Source: Bettongia penicillata ogilbyi (Eukaryota > Chordata > Mammalia > Diprotodontia > Potoroidae). From it: a DNA stretch of 64,000 nt. Below the pieces are notes generated by a model that ran no database searches, was not told the DNA's origin, and was given only the letters and a program-made list of their open reading frames with translations. Of the stretch, positions 21,821 through 33,480 are shown in pieces. The first letter of the stretch is position 1. Each line of letters begins with the position of its first letter. The position numbers were made by a program, and so were the translations under genes. Location: NCBI GenBank assembly GCA_023548195.1, contig JAJHZJ010000335.1, positions 3,877,967 to 3,941,966 on the forward strand. Direction: 5' to 3'.

Positions 21821-22216
21821 CAATTAACTTTTTCTGATTTGTGGATTGGAAAGACATGGACTTATAAGTCAGGTCCTACTGAGAACTTGAAAAAAAAAGA
21901 CTTCAAACCTAGAGAAGGAAATTACTCAACTTGAAGACATGCCATAATTAAATGAAGTGGGGGTCTCCTTGGAAATGTCTAACTGATTCTCAAAAAGGCC
22001 TCAAGCACTTTCAAGCTTAATCTTATTTCTAATTTTTTCTCAATCATTTTCTTAAGCCTAAATAATCAACAAAACAATAGATCAAGTTTTGTAACATTTT
22101 GTTGTGTTCACCGATTTCTGAAGTAGAAGTGCTCACACTGAAAATGTAGCAATGGGTTCTTCAGAGAGAGTGACAGCTGGCCCCAGTATTCATCTGCAGG
22201 AGAGTAAAAACCTTTA
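21821..22216. other. Unit 2 framework between CT tract and L1 fragment
   Basis: Non-coding, aligned with 6658-7055, 38712-39080 and 54702-55095. No gene seen. Confidence 0.6.
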
Positions 22217-22886
22217 TCTCCACCAACCGAGTGATCCAAGGATATGAATGGGCCATTCTTGAACTAGAAGCAAAATTAATGATCCATTACAACAAAAACA
22301 TCTTCCAAATCTCTACTGATCAGAAAAATGTTATTGAAAATAACCTTGAAATTCTCCCTTGACACCATCAAATTGCCAAAGGTAATAGAAGTGATCAAAT
22401 TAAATACTGAGTTGGTTGTGATCAAATAAGAAACCATCCACATTGTTCCACTGTTGGCAGAGCGCCGGATTGGTTCAAACCTTTAGAGAAGCAAAACGAC
22501 ATTATGCCACAATAAAAGCTGCAAATCAAGGTAAGTTATGCAGAAAAGGTTTTCAAAAAAGAGCGAAACAATGATTAAGTTTTGAACGCAGATAGTTACC
22601 AATTATTAGGAGTAATTTATCCCTTGAAGTAATTTTATTATTCAAATTTGCACCATTCTATGCTATAAATATATATAAAATAGAGTAATTCATCCCAATC
22701 TATACGTCAAAAACAGTGTATATAATCTCTATATTGAGTTTCAGTGTCAGCCAAAAATAAAAATTGATGGTCTCAAAATTATGTTCAACTTCTTTACCAT
22801 TGCTTGTTTATTTTAAATAGCAATTTTTCTTTACTCTCAAGACAAAAATTGGAGGAAGAATTGAGTAGAAGTCTGATGATGGTCTA
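22217..22886 (+). mobile_element. Old L1 ORF2 tail fragment, unit 2
   Basis: Translation is degenerate but follows the ORF2 tail: 'caaggatatgaatgggccat', then 'ctactgatcagaaaaatgtt', then a decayed version of the CWWxCxLVQxFW region near 22450. The unit 4 counterpart is 55095-55770. Units 1 and 3 lack it, with their gap starting at the same base context ('aacctttat'). Confidence 0.6.
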
Positions 22887-23605
22887 CAAAAGCAACTGAC
22901 ATATTGAATGACAAAAAATTGAAACGATTTAAAAAGAATTAAGAGATATTGATGATAGTCAGACCTTTTTTAAAAAAATGAGGATGGATAGCCAAGAAGG
23001 TCCCTGGTACACTCAATGCCTTTGTAAAGCAGTACAGGAAGACCGTTAGTGCCTCCAGTAGATCTTCCACAGGAAAGGGAAGAGGAAGACGGAATGAATG
23101 GGAAGATAACAAGAATTGCAACAGATGATAAGATGGAGATATAAGAGATTCCTTCCTCATTAAGATTCCACTTCTTATAAATAAATGGTTTTGTACCAGA
23201 CAGTCAATAAAAAAGGTATTTTTCCTTTAATACACATATACACACGTGTCCAAACTTACCCATATTCTTAAGTTGATCTGGTTTAGAAATGTGATCTAAA
23301 CTGATACATGTAGATATGTAGGTATATATGGATATATGTGTATATGATACATATATGTATATTATATATGCATACATAAGAATATGTATACAAAAAATAT
23401 TTGTTTGATAATGTCAGTCTTTGCAAAGATAAATCTACAGGGTCATTGGAAGAATAGTAGGTGATTCAATTTAATTAAACTCAAAAAAATTATTAAACAT
23501 CTATTATATGTGGAGGCATCATACCAGGAGTTAAGATTAGAAATTTTATTTTAAAATACTCCATATTTCCAATGAGTTCACATTTTATTAGAAGTTATTC
23601 AAGTT
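22887..23605. other. Unit 2 framework before the HAL1/L1 insertion
   Basis: Aligned with 7057-7690 and 55770-56465. Contains TA-rich simple sequence at 23300-23400. The last 16 bases (23590-23605, AGAAGTTATTCAAGTT) are the 5' target-site duplication. Confidence 0.65.
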
Positions 23606-24055
23606 GGCGGAGCCAAGATGGCAGAGTAGAAGGAAGCAAGTTTACAAGCTCCAACCCACAGCCCATAGAATTAATGTAAAAAGAGATCCACATAGCTTCT
23701 GGACCACTGAAAGGGGTACAGAAACGGAGTGGAAGAGATTTCCGTGCCAGAGAGCCCTGGAGACCCGTCTCAGCGCTGCCCTGGCCGCGGCCCCAGAGAA
23801 GCTGACCCGAGCAGGCTTCAGGGACGGAGGCTCCGGCAGCCAGGAAAGTCCCTCCGCCCACAGAAGCTACAGGTCAGTGAGAGAGGCTGGGCTGGAGGAG
23901 GGGAGCGGAGTGTCTCCGTGACTTGGGTCCCCTCAGGAGGAAGCGGCAGCAGCAGAGACGGGGGCAGGAAGCGGCGGAGGCAGAGGCGTGGGTGGCAGCG
24001 GAGGCAGCAGCGGCGGCTGCCCGGACTCCCCCAGCAACAGGCAGGATCTTCATTA

Positions 24056-24264
24056 CTGAAAGTCTCTGCATAAACAACCTGAGGGAGCTGAGCCTGGGAG
24101 AGAGCCCTGCCCCACCCTGCTCCACTACTGAAGGCCTCTGCATAAAGCCCCTGAGGGAATTGAACCTGGGAGGCGGCTCCCCCACCCGCTCCGTTCCTGA
24201 AAGTCTCTGCATAAACAACCTGAGGAAGCCGAGCCTGGGAGGCGGCCCTGCCCCCACCCCAGCG
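24056..24264 (+). repeat. Three tandem ~70-base repeats in the element's 5'UTR
   Basis: The word CTGAAxGxCTCTGCATAAA recurs at 24056, 24128 and 24197, each followed by a 'cctgagggagctgagcctgg'-like phrase. The copy at 50483 has one such repeat (50933-50995). The arrangement resembles promoter monomers of other L1 lineages, although promoter activity is not shown. Confidence 0.85.
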
Positions 24265-24394
24265 CCAGAACTAAAGCCCACATTGATTAGCAGGCGCACG
24301 GAAAGCCCATTTGAATCTCAGAGCCCAAGCACTAGCTGGCGGATCTAGGCAGGGGTGGACAGGAATCTCAGAAGTCAAGTAACTGGCTGGGAAA

Positions 24395-25012
24395 ATGCCT
24401 AGAAAAGGGAAGAAAAATAATACTATAGAGAGTTTTTTCCAACAAATGCAAATGATCCCGACATTTGGATCTGATGATGAGGACGTATTCTTGCCATCAG
24501 GGAAAGACATGGAGGGTGCGGCCTCAGCACCCCAGACACCCCAGGGGGATGTCGGGTGGGCTCAGGCCTTGGAAGAGCTCAAAAAGGATTTTGAAAAGCA
24601 AGTTAGACAGGTGGAGGAAAACCTGGGAAGAGAAATGAGAGAGATGCAAGAAAAGTATGAAAAACGGGTCAATACCTTGGTTAAGGAGACCCAAAAAAAT
24701 GCTGAAGAAAATAACACCTTGAAGAATAGGCTCACTCAATTGGCAAAAGAGGTTCAAAAAGCCAATGAGGAGAAGAATGCTTTGAAAAGCAGAATTAGCC
24801 AAATGGAAAAAGAGGCTCAAAAGCTCACTGAAGAGAATAGTTCTCTCAAAATTAGAATGGAACAGATGGAGTCTAATGACTTTATGAGAAACCAAGAAAT
24901 CACCAAACAAAACCAAAAGAATGAAAAAATGGAAGAGAATGTGAAATATCTCATGGGAAAAACAACTGACCTGGAAAATAGATCCAGGAGAGACAATTTA
25001 AAAATTATATGA
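24395..25012 (+). pseudogene. L1/HAL1 ORF1p, N-terminal two thirds
   Basis: 205 codons open from the ATG (MPRKGKKNNTIESFF). A short N-terminal arm and an acidic stretch (residues about 27-40) precede a long heptad coiled coil (about 55-185: EELKKDFEKQVRQVEENLG, then TLKNRLTQLAKE, ALKSRISQMEKE, SLKIRMEQME). Then comes the start of the RRM-like domain (DLENRSRRDNLKII). A TGA at 25010-25012 stops it where the related copy reads through (MGPPESHD). The frame continues as a recognisable remnant to 25159. ORF1p trimerises through the coiled coil and binds its own RNA, but this version lacks most of the RNA-binding part. Confidence 0.85.
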
Positions 25013-25175
25013 CTACCTGAAAGTCATGATCAAAAAAAGAGCCTAGATATCATCTTCCATGAAATTGTCAAGGAAAACTGCCCTGACATTCTAGAACCAG
25101 AGGGCAAAATAAGTATTGAAAGAATCCATCAATCACCACCTGAAAGAGATCCAAAAAAAAGAAGTTATCCAAGTT

Positions 25176-26342
25176 AAAGTACTCAGAGGGTAAGAGGATC
25201 AAGATCCTCATAGCTTCTGAAAACTGAGAACACAAAGGAGATGGGGAGTTAGAAGATGAAAATGGGGAGACCTGATAATCCTCTCATTCTTGCTTTATTT
25301 TCCTTCCCTTCTCAACCTTCTGTGTATATAGTTTCTCCCTCTGGTTCCCCTTACTTAAAGGATGCAATATCTCAGCTTCCACAATACACCTTACCACCAA
25401 AGCCATGCCATGGGAATTAAAAATGAGTCATTGGATGAGAAGGATATCTCTAGGTTATAATCGTTCCTGGTCCTTAAATTTCAGGGTTCTTGAGAGAGAT
25501 CACAGGCACTCTTAAAAGAATACAACCAAGAGATCTTTCAAAGCATGTCTAAGATGAACATTTGAGATTTCTAGCAAGTATCAGGCATGAGAAAGCATTG
25601 TGTGACAAATAGATTTCCCACATTCTCTCTCTGGGACAGAAACAAATCAACACTGGCCAACCTCAGAAAACATGGCAGCATAAACTGGACGATTTCCTTA
25701 TTCTCAGGAATCCTATCTAGTTGATTCTGAAAGTTATTTGGACCCCAGGAACATTCAATCTCTAAGAGGCAGTAAGTCTTCTTTAGACACAGTGCTGTGC
25801 TCAGACAGTATGAAAGTCAAGATGACCTTCCAACGATGAAGAGAAGCGCAGGATAGACTCAGAGCTCTCTACGTTTACCAGAAGGTATCAAGGGCTTATA
25901 GGCAAGCTGTGGGATGCACAAATAGGAGCACTGAGCTGATCTTTCTTGCTGAATATCATCCTTTCAAAAAAGTGAGAAAAATCTAACATTTAAAAAATAT
26001 ATGTATCGAAATTAGATTAAATATTATATATAAAATTCATAAAATATCATAAATAATATTATTGACATATTTTATTATATATTATACTTGTTATATGTTT
26101 CATTTTACATATTAGATATACAATATATAATAATGTAAATTTTATATGTAATATATGAGATAGATGAATAGATAGGAAAGTAGGTAGATAAATAGAGGGA
26201 GACAGAAGATAGAGGGGGGATGGATGGATGGATAGATAGATATATGAAAGAAAGAAAGAGAGAGAAAGAAAAAAGAAAGAAGGAAGGAAAGATAGAAAGA
26301 CAGACAGGTAGGTAGATAGATATAGATAGATGATAGACAGAC

Positions 26343-26390
<48 letters not shown>

Positions 26391-28332
26391 GGATGGATGG
26401 ATGGATAGATAGATGAGATAGATACACTAATCCACATTTGGCTAAAGATGTTAGTCACCATAAAAAGTAAAGGAACAATCATAGAATAATAAAATTTCAG
26501 GGTTGAAATTGACCTGAGAACATACATTGTTAGAAATTAGAAAGAACTAAGAATACAGAATATCAGAGTGCAAATGGGGGCTTAGGAAGGCTTCTTATGA
26601 AAGGTGGGGTTTTTATCTGGCATTTAAAGAAGCCAAGAAGTGGAAATGAGGAAGAAGAGATTGTTAAGTGTTGGGGACAGTCTGTGAAAATGTCCATAGT
26701 TAAGAAGTGGTATGTCTTGTTTGAGGAATGGCAAGGAAGCCCAGGTGATTGTATCAGTGGAAATGAGGAAGGCAATGACATATAGGGAGGATTAAGGCCT
26801 TTGAAAGACAAGCAGGCAACAATATATTTGATCCTGAATTTAAGAAGGACCTATGGACAAATACTGACTCTGAGGTGGAAGGTAGAATGATCAGACTGTG
26901 ACTTTAAGAATTTCTGTTAGATAGCGGACCAAAGCATGGACTGGAGTGGGGAGAGACTTGAGGCAGGATGGCCAACCAAAATGTGACACAATAGTGTAAC
27001 TATGATGTAATGAGGGCCTGCACCAGGAAGCCAGCTGTGTCAGAGGAGAAAGGGGAGAAGATAAAAGGGGATATTATAAAGTTAGAAGCAACAGGACTTA
27101 ACAAGTGATTGGATATGGGTGCTGAGACAAAATGAGAAGTTAAGGATGACACCAAGATTATAAACTTTGTTAATGAAAAGATGGTGATGCCCTCAGGAGA
27201 AATAGGAAACTGTAGAAGACAGGGTAGTTTCAGGAGGGAAGAGAAGGTTTTTCTATGCAGATGTCGAATTTCGTGTGTCTATTGGACATCCAGTGTGAGG
27301 TATCAAAGAGGAAGTTGAAGGTGCAAAACTGGGTGTCAGCAGAGTTACCAAGGCTGGATACATAGGCATGGAAATCAAATGCATACAGATTAAATGAACC
27401 ATTTAGAGCTGATGAGATCACTAAATGAAATAGTATAGAAGATGAGAGAAGGATACTGGAAAAAGGTTTGGTAAAAGCCTACAGTTAATGGTCGTGACCT
27501 GGATGAAGGGAAGAATGAGGAATGGAACTTAAAATACTGAACATAGAATTCAGTAGTGGAGGGAACTTGTAATATCAGATATTCAATATCATAGTTGTAA
27601 AGGACTTAGAGATAATCTAATCCAACTTTCCCATTAGACCAAAGAGAATAAATGAGATCCAGACAATAGAGATTTGCTCAAAGCAACCCACCTATTTAGG
27701 GTCAACAGCAGTACAAGAACCTGTCTTTCCATTCAATCCTCTTTCTACCACACAGTCTTATCTTCTCCATGGCATCAACTTGTTACTGTTACTGATGAAT
27801 CAGAGTTTGTAACTTGGCTTCACCCACACCAAATTGCAAGATAATCCATGATCTCTGAAAACAAGGAAAGGGTGTCCTCCTGGCAAGTAACCATTCACAG
27901 CCCTATTCAAGATTACATGGCCAATCCTTTAGTCCCTTTCTCTAAAAAGAGAAAAGAATTACAAAAGGCAACAAAGCCACAGCGACTCACATTGGGTGCC
28001 ATCAGAGAATCACCTGCATGATGTCAATTCTGAGGTCCCGTAACCTATAAAATGCAGTAACTCAGCAGCTAAGATCAGGAGATCAATTTCTCAGGGGTCC
28101 TCCCTGGCTCCTTTGGGAGAGAACTTTGCCAAAGAAATAATGACTTGGGGAAAAGTTGAATGCCTGCTTCAATTATTCATTTTAGTGGCCTGTGTCTCCA
28201 ACCATTTCTAGTGTAACACTAGTAGGTGTCTCTGTGGAGGGTGGAGTGGGCTGACCAGCACGAGGTCGTTTTCCAGTTCTTCCTCTCTGGTGATTTCATC
28301 AGCTACACCATGTTACACTTAGCTTGCTATTT
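25176..28332. other. Unit 2 upstream framework, distal part
   Basis: Matches 7720-10794 of unit 1 with a roughly 250-base loss near 26565. Contains the unidentified repeat block (26570-27500), a MIR-like fragment (27585-27765), and the conserved non-coding block (27770-28330). No gene seen. Confidence 0.6.
26158..26424. repeat. TAGA/GGAT/GAAA compound microsatellite
   Basis: Imperfect TAGA and TAGG words, a GAAA segment at about 26245-26290, then a clean (TAGA)n run at 26341-26390 and GGAT to 26404. It occurs only in unit 2; the matching part of unit 1 is TA-rich but not expanded. The open frames across it on the minus strand are compositional. Confidence 0.92.
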
Positions 28333-28580
28333 TTATTGTTCAGTCACGTCAGTCATGTCTGACTCTTTACGACCCATTTGGCATTTTCTTAGAAAAGACA
28401 GAGGAGTATTTTGCCATTTCCTTTTCCAGCTCTTTTTTACGAATGAAGAACTAAGGACAAGTTAAGTGACTTGCCCAGGGTCACATAACTAGTAAATGTC
28501 TGAGATCATAATGGAATTCAGTTAAGATGAGTCTTTCCGACTTCAGACCTGGCACTCTTTCACTGGTTACCATGCCTTGT
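28333..28580 (+). mobile_element. tRNA-type SINE, second copy of unit 2
   Basis: Contains 'cagtcatgtctgactcttta' and 'agtgacttgcccagggtcac'. Paralogous to 10795-11037. Confidence 0.75.
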
Positions 28581-28902
28581 TTTTTGCCTGGAGGAAATAA
28601 AATTACCTGCAAGTCCACGTGGTCCTTCCTCTGCTACCTTATGAAATTTATATCTAAAATTCTTATTGATATTGCATCAATATTAATATTCCATCCACTT
28701 AGGAAAATTCCTAATAACATTTTGTTCTCAGCCTTAATTTAATTTTTGTTTATTCACAGATCGTTCCTGACTTCCATATATTTAAGTCAAAATCAAAGTT
28801 CAAGAAACATTAAGATAAAAGAAGCCAATAAAACATATTGCAGTATCAGCTACAGAATGGGAAAGAATGGAGGTAGACTTTATAGCACGTCCTGTAACTT
28901 CT
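28581..28902. other. Unit 2 flank before L1 copy 2
   Basis: Short AT-rich framework, matched at 11038-11234, 41446-41784 and 62669-63004. Nothing recognised. Confidence 0.5.
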
Positions 28903-29699
28903 GGGAACCAACATGTCAGAGTAAAAAGATAAGTTGCTCCCACCCTACCTTGCTGACTTCTAAAACAAAAACAGAAAAGGTGTATCCAGGAGCAGCACTG
29001 GAACGCCTGAGCCAACAGAAAGAGGGTGCAGCAGATTTGAAGTCCAGGAAACTTGGGAGATTAACAAGGAATATCGCTTTTGCTCTGGTGGAAGGGGAGC
29101 AGTATAGCTCAGAAGGCATTCCAGCAAGCCAGTGGCAAGCTGCATCTCAGCAAACCAGAGGAAGGTCCTATGGGTCAAGGTAGTGGAGCAGGCAAGCACC
29201 AAAGCCAAGACCCCACCCATGCCCTTAAATGCCTTGTCACAGGCAGGGGAAAGAGTAGAGTCCAGCTTGGAAAACCACCACATAAACTGGCCTGTGCCTC
29301 CAGCAGCCAAACTTCCCAGTCCTTCACCACAACTCCAGGAAGCACAACTCCAGGTGAGCAGGAATCCACAAACAGTCAAACATTCCAGTGCATCAAAGCA
29401 GCCCAGGTGAATAGGCATCTTCCAGGGACCAGAACAACCACCTCTGCTCTGAGAGCTTCTGTGTTGCTGACCCCAGCTCAGCAACAAGTAAGCTGCCAGA
29501 ACACTAGAGCCTCTAGCTGCCAGGACCTGAAGCCCTAGCACACAAAGCCAGTGACCAAGTCCTTGGCCCCAGCAGAAAAAGATGGGGTCAGTGCCCCTGG
29601 TGCTCCAGCAGGAGACCTCAATTTGAAAAGCCAGGAAATAGGCAAACACTGTAAACAAAAAGCAAATAGAAAATAATCATATATTCTTACTATGGAGAC

Positions 29700-31170
29700 A
29701 GGGAAGATCAAAACACAAATTCAGAAGAGGACAACTTTGTCAATATACCAACAGCCCAAACCTCAATGGGAAATATGAACTAGTCTCAAAATCTGACAAG
29801 CCTTCTTGGAAGAAATCAAGAAGCATTTTAAAAGACAGATAAGACTACATATGGTTAATCTATGTTGAATTTCTTGCCTTCTCAATGAGGGTAGGTGAGG
29901 AGGGAAGAATAGAGACAATTTGGAAATCAAAAATTTAAGAAACAAATGCTAAAGAAAAAATAAAGTTTAAAGATACACTTGGGAAACACACCATCAACGG
30001 AATATAGAATTTCATCTTGGCCTACAACAAAGTAAGGGGGAAGGGCATAAGGCAGAGTGAGGTGACAGAAGAGAGGGCAGACAGGGACAAGGGGTAATCA
30101 GAATGTATACTATCTTGGGTTTGGGGGAGGGAGACATGGGGAGAAAATTTAGAACTCAAAATATTGGGGAAATGAATGCTGAAAACTAAAAATAAACAAA
30201 TAAAATAAAGACGAAAAAAAGACAAAGCTTTAAAAAAAAAGTCAGATGAGAGAGGTACAAGAAAAATTGAAGAAAAGAAGGAAAAGTAGGCAAAAAAGGG
30301 CAAGTACCTGGGAAAAGGAAGGACAAAAAGTGATTGAAGAAAACAAGTCCCTGAAAAATACCATTGGCCAAATGGGGAAAAAAAAGTACACTGAAGAAAA
30401 TAACTCCTTAAAAATTAGAATTCGCCAAATGGAAAAGGAAACAAAAACCTCAAGGAACTCCTCAAAAAGAAAAATAGACAAAAAGGAAAAGGAGGTGCAA
30501 ATTTTAATTGAAGAAAACAATTCATTAAAAATTTGAATTGGACAACTGAAAGTTAATGACTCTATGAGACAACCAGAATCAGTTAAACAAAATTCAAAGA
30601 AAGAAAAAACAAAAGAAAACATGTAGGACCTCATTAGACAAACAAGACACATGGAAAATAGATCCAGGAGAGCTAATTTTAAATTTTGTGGTCTACCTGT
30701 AAGCCATGATGAAAAAAAGAATCTGGATAACATCTTCCAAGAAATCATCACGGAAAACTTCTCTGATCTTCTAGAATCGGAGTTCTAGATCATTGAAAGA
30801 ATTCACCAGTCACTTCCTGAAAGAGATCACAAATGAAAAATGCCAAGTAATATTGTAGCTAAATTCCAAATTTTCCAAGTCACAAAGAAAATACTGCAAG
30901 CACCCAAAAAAACCCAATTTAAATATCATGGAAGAACAGTCGGGATTACGTAGGACCTTGCAACTTCTACATTGAAAGATCAGAGGACTTGGAATATGAT
31001 ATTTCATAAGGCAAAGGATCTTGGATTACAACCAAGGATCAACGACCCAGCAAAACAGAACATAATCTTTCAGGGGAGGAGATAGACACTCAGAAAAAGA
31101 GGGAACTTCCAAACCATCCTGATTAAAAGACCAGAACTCAACAGAAAATTTGATCTCCAAACACAAGACT
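29700..31170 (+). pseudogene. L1 ORF1 remnant, copy 2
   Basis: N-terminal part 29700-29843, then interrupted by the inserted HAL1 3' fragment. The coiled coil resumes at 30240 with an open stretch at 30246-30536 (96 codons rich in K and E, heptads such as 'ENNSLKIRIRQMEKE'). The RRM and C-terminal parts follow to about 31170 with stops. Confidence 0.7.
29844..30239 (+). mobile_element. 5'-truncated HAL1 3' fragment nested in L1 copy 2
   Basis: Begins 'actacatatggttaatctat' and ends in the G-rich 3'UTR (near 30120), then 'aaaaataaacaaataaaata'. This is the same 3' end as at 52900-53260. The same insertion is in L1 copy 3 (42722-43110). Copy 1 reads straight through the site (about 12155). Confidence 0.75.
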
Positions 31171-31339
31171 CATGAGAGGCATGAAAAGGTAAACACGAAA
31201 GAAAAAAATATTTAGTAAGGACAAACTGTTTACAAACTGTTTACTTCCCTAAGAGGGAAGAAAGCAGGGGTTGAAATCAAAACTCTAGTGAGGAAGGAAA
31301 GACAAAATATAAATGAGGTGAAATGGTATGGAAAGACAC

Positions 31340-32140
31340 AAATAGTAATCACTACTGTGAATGTGAAAGAGATGAGCACCCCCATAATACAGAAGCAGAT
31401 AGCAGAGTGGAATAAAAAACATAATCCTACAATATGTTCTTTACAGGAAACACATTTGAAGCAGAGTAATACACACAGAGGAAAAGTAAAAATCTGGAGA
31501 AGAATATATTTTGCTTCAGCTAAAAACAAAGAATAAACAGTGGTAGCAATCCTGATCTCAGACAAAGCAACAGCAAAAATAGATCTAATTAAAACAGATA
31601 AGGAAGAAAACTACATTCGGCTAAAATGAACCATAGACAATGAAGTAATATTATTAAACATATATGAACCGAGTGGTACAGTATCCAAATTCTTATAGGA
31701 GAACTTAAAAGAGCGCATAGTTACAGGAAGAAATAAACAGCTAAACTGTGTTAGTTGGGGACACTAACTCCCCTCTCACTAAATGAGATAAATCTAACCA
31801 TAAAAAAAATACAAGAAAGAAGTTAAGGAAATAAGTAGAATTTTCGAAAAGTCATATATGTTTGACACTTAGAGAAAACTGAATAAGGATAGAAAGGAAT
31901 ATACCTTTTTCTCAGTGGTACATGGCACCCACACAAAAACTTACCATGTATTAGGACATGAAGACCTCAGAATCCAATGCAGAAAAGCAGAAATATTAAA
32001 TGTATCCTTTTCAGTTCATGATACAATAAAAATAACATGTAATGAAGGGCCATGGGAACATAGACACAAAATCAATTGGAAACTAAATAATCTAATGCTA
32101 AAGAATGAATGGGTTGAGCAATAAATCATAGGAACAATGA
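31340..32140 (+). pseudogene. L1 ORF2 endonuclease-domain remnant, copy 2
   Basis: The open frame 31288-31536 carries TVNVKEMSTPI (catalytic Asn region, with the usual NVNG changed), then ICSLQETHLKQ with the catalytic Glu. Later pieces include 'LGHEDLRIQCRKAEIL' (31950) and 'NWKLNNLMLKNEWVEQ' (32078). Broken by stops. Confidence 0.75.
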
Positions 32141-32329
32141 ATAACTTCATACAAGAGAATGACAGTCATGAAACAACAGACCAAAACTTAGGGGAAACAG
32201 TGAATGCAGGTCTTAGGGGAAGTTTTATATCTCTGAATGATTAGGTGAATAAAATAGAGGAAAAAGGAGATCAATGAATTAGACATGCAATGAAAAAAGC
32301 TAGAAAAAGAAGAAATTTTTAAAATCTCC

Positions 32330-33480
32330 AATTAAATGCCAAATTATATAGATCAGTGGAATATGTTAGGTACACCAGACATAGTAATCAGTGATAATAG
32401 TGATCCACTGTTTGATAAACTCAAAGATTCCAGCTTTTGTAAAAGAACTCACTATTTGACAACAACTGCTGCCAAAACTGGAAAACAGTATAGCAAAAAC
32501 CAGGCAAAAACCAACATCTCACATCCTATCCCAAGATAAAGTTAAAATGGATAGACAGTTTACATGCAAAAATATATAGGATAAGCAAATTAGAAGCATA
32601 TGGAATAGGTTACCTGTCAGATCTATGGAGAAGAGAAGAATTTATGACCAAAAAAAGGTTAGAGAACATCATGAAATGCAAAATGAATGATTTGGATTAC
32701 ATTAAATTGAAAGTGTTTCTCACCAAAAAGTCAATGCAAGCAAGATTAAAAGGGGAAAAAAGCTGGGAAACAATTATTACAGTCAGAATATGTGATAAAT
32801 GTCTCATTTCTACAATATGTTGAGAATTTAGTCAGATCTATAAGGGTACAGGTCATTTCACAATTGATAAATGATCAAAGGATATGACTAGGCAGTTTTC
32901 AGAGGAAGAAATTAAATTTATCTTTAGTCATATGAAAAAAATGAGCTTAATGACTTGATTTGAGAAATGCACATCCAAACACCTGTGCAATACTATGTCA
33001 CGCATTTCAGACTCACTAACATGATAAAAACAGGAAAGTAATAAATGTTGGAGAAGATTGTGAAAATTGGAACACTAATGCATTGTTGGTGGAGTTGTGA
33101 ACTGCTCCAGTCATTCTGGAGAGCAAATGGCAATTATGCACAAAGGGCTATAAAACTGGGCATAACCTTTCATCCAGCAATACCACTTCTAGGTTTGAAT
33201 CCCAAAGAGATCATAAAACTGGGAAAAGAAACCACATGTACAAAAATATTTATAGCAGCCCTTTTTGTGGTAGCCAAGAATTGGAAACTGAAGGGATACC
33301 CATCAAATGGGAAATGGCTACACAAGTTGTGATGTATGAATGTGATGGAATATTATTGTACTACAAGAAACAAAGAGCAGGATGACTTCACAAAAACTGG
33401 AAAGACTTATATGAACTGATGCTGTGTGAAGTGAGCAGAACTGGTAGAACACTGTACACAATAACACCAGTACTGTGTCA
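32330..33480 (+). pseudogene. L1 ORF2 C-terminal remnant, copy 2
   Basis: The stretch 32336-32539 is the same unassigned join region as in copy 1. 'DYIKLKVFLTKKSMQARLK' near 32690 and the open frame 33045-33332 (GTLMHCWWSCELLQSFW; IPLLGLNPKEIIKLG) are L1 ORF2 tail. A one-base loss breaks the first cysteine pair of the zinc-knuckle-like motif out of frame. Confidence 0.75.

Larger units (their letters stand above)
23606..25159 (+). mobile_element. 5'-intact, 3'-truncated HAL1/L1 with target-site duplications
   Basis: Begins GGCGGAGCCAAGATGGCAGA, the L1 5' end with YY1 core. Then comes a GC-rich 5'UTR with three tandem 70-base repeats (24056-24264), and ORF1 from 24395. It stops abruptly in mid-ORF1 at 'gagatccaaaaaaaa', where related copies read 'gatccaaaaagagaaac' and continue. 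It is flanked by AGAAGTTATTCAAGTT (23590-23605) and AGAAGTTATCCAAGTT (25160-25175), 15 of 16 identical. Units 1 and 4 show the empty site (7697, 56464). Truncation inside ORF1 means full L1 and HAL1 origins cannot be told apart. Confidence 0.85.

Noticed and set aside
23604..24348. Overlapping open frames of 105-141 codons on both strands
   Set aside because: They lie in the GC-rich 5'UTR of the L1/HAL1 element upstream of the ORF1 ATG. Openness on both strands reflects composition and internal repeats.
26059..26527. Minus-strand open frames of 122 and 140 codons
   Set aside because: They run across the TAGA/GGAT compound microsatellite and AT-rich flank. Repetitive composition, not conserved in other units.
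33045..33332. A 95-codon frame as an independent gene
   Set aside because: It is the L1 ORF2 tail (HCWWSC region) with a frameshift at its start. Not a host gene.
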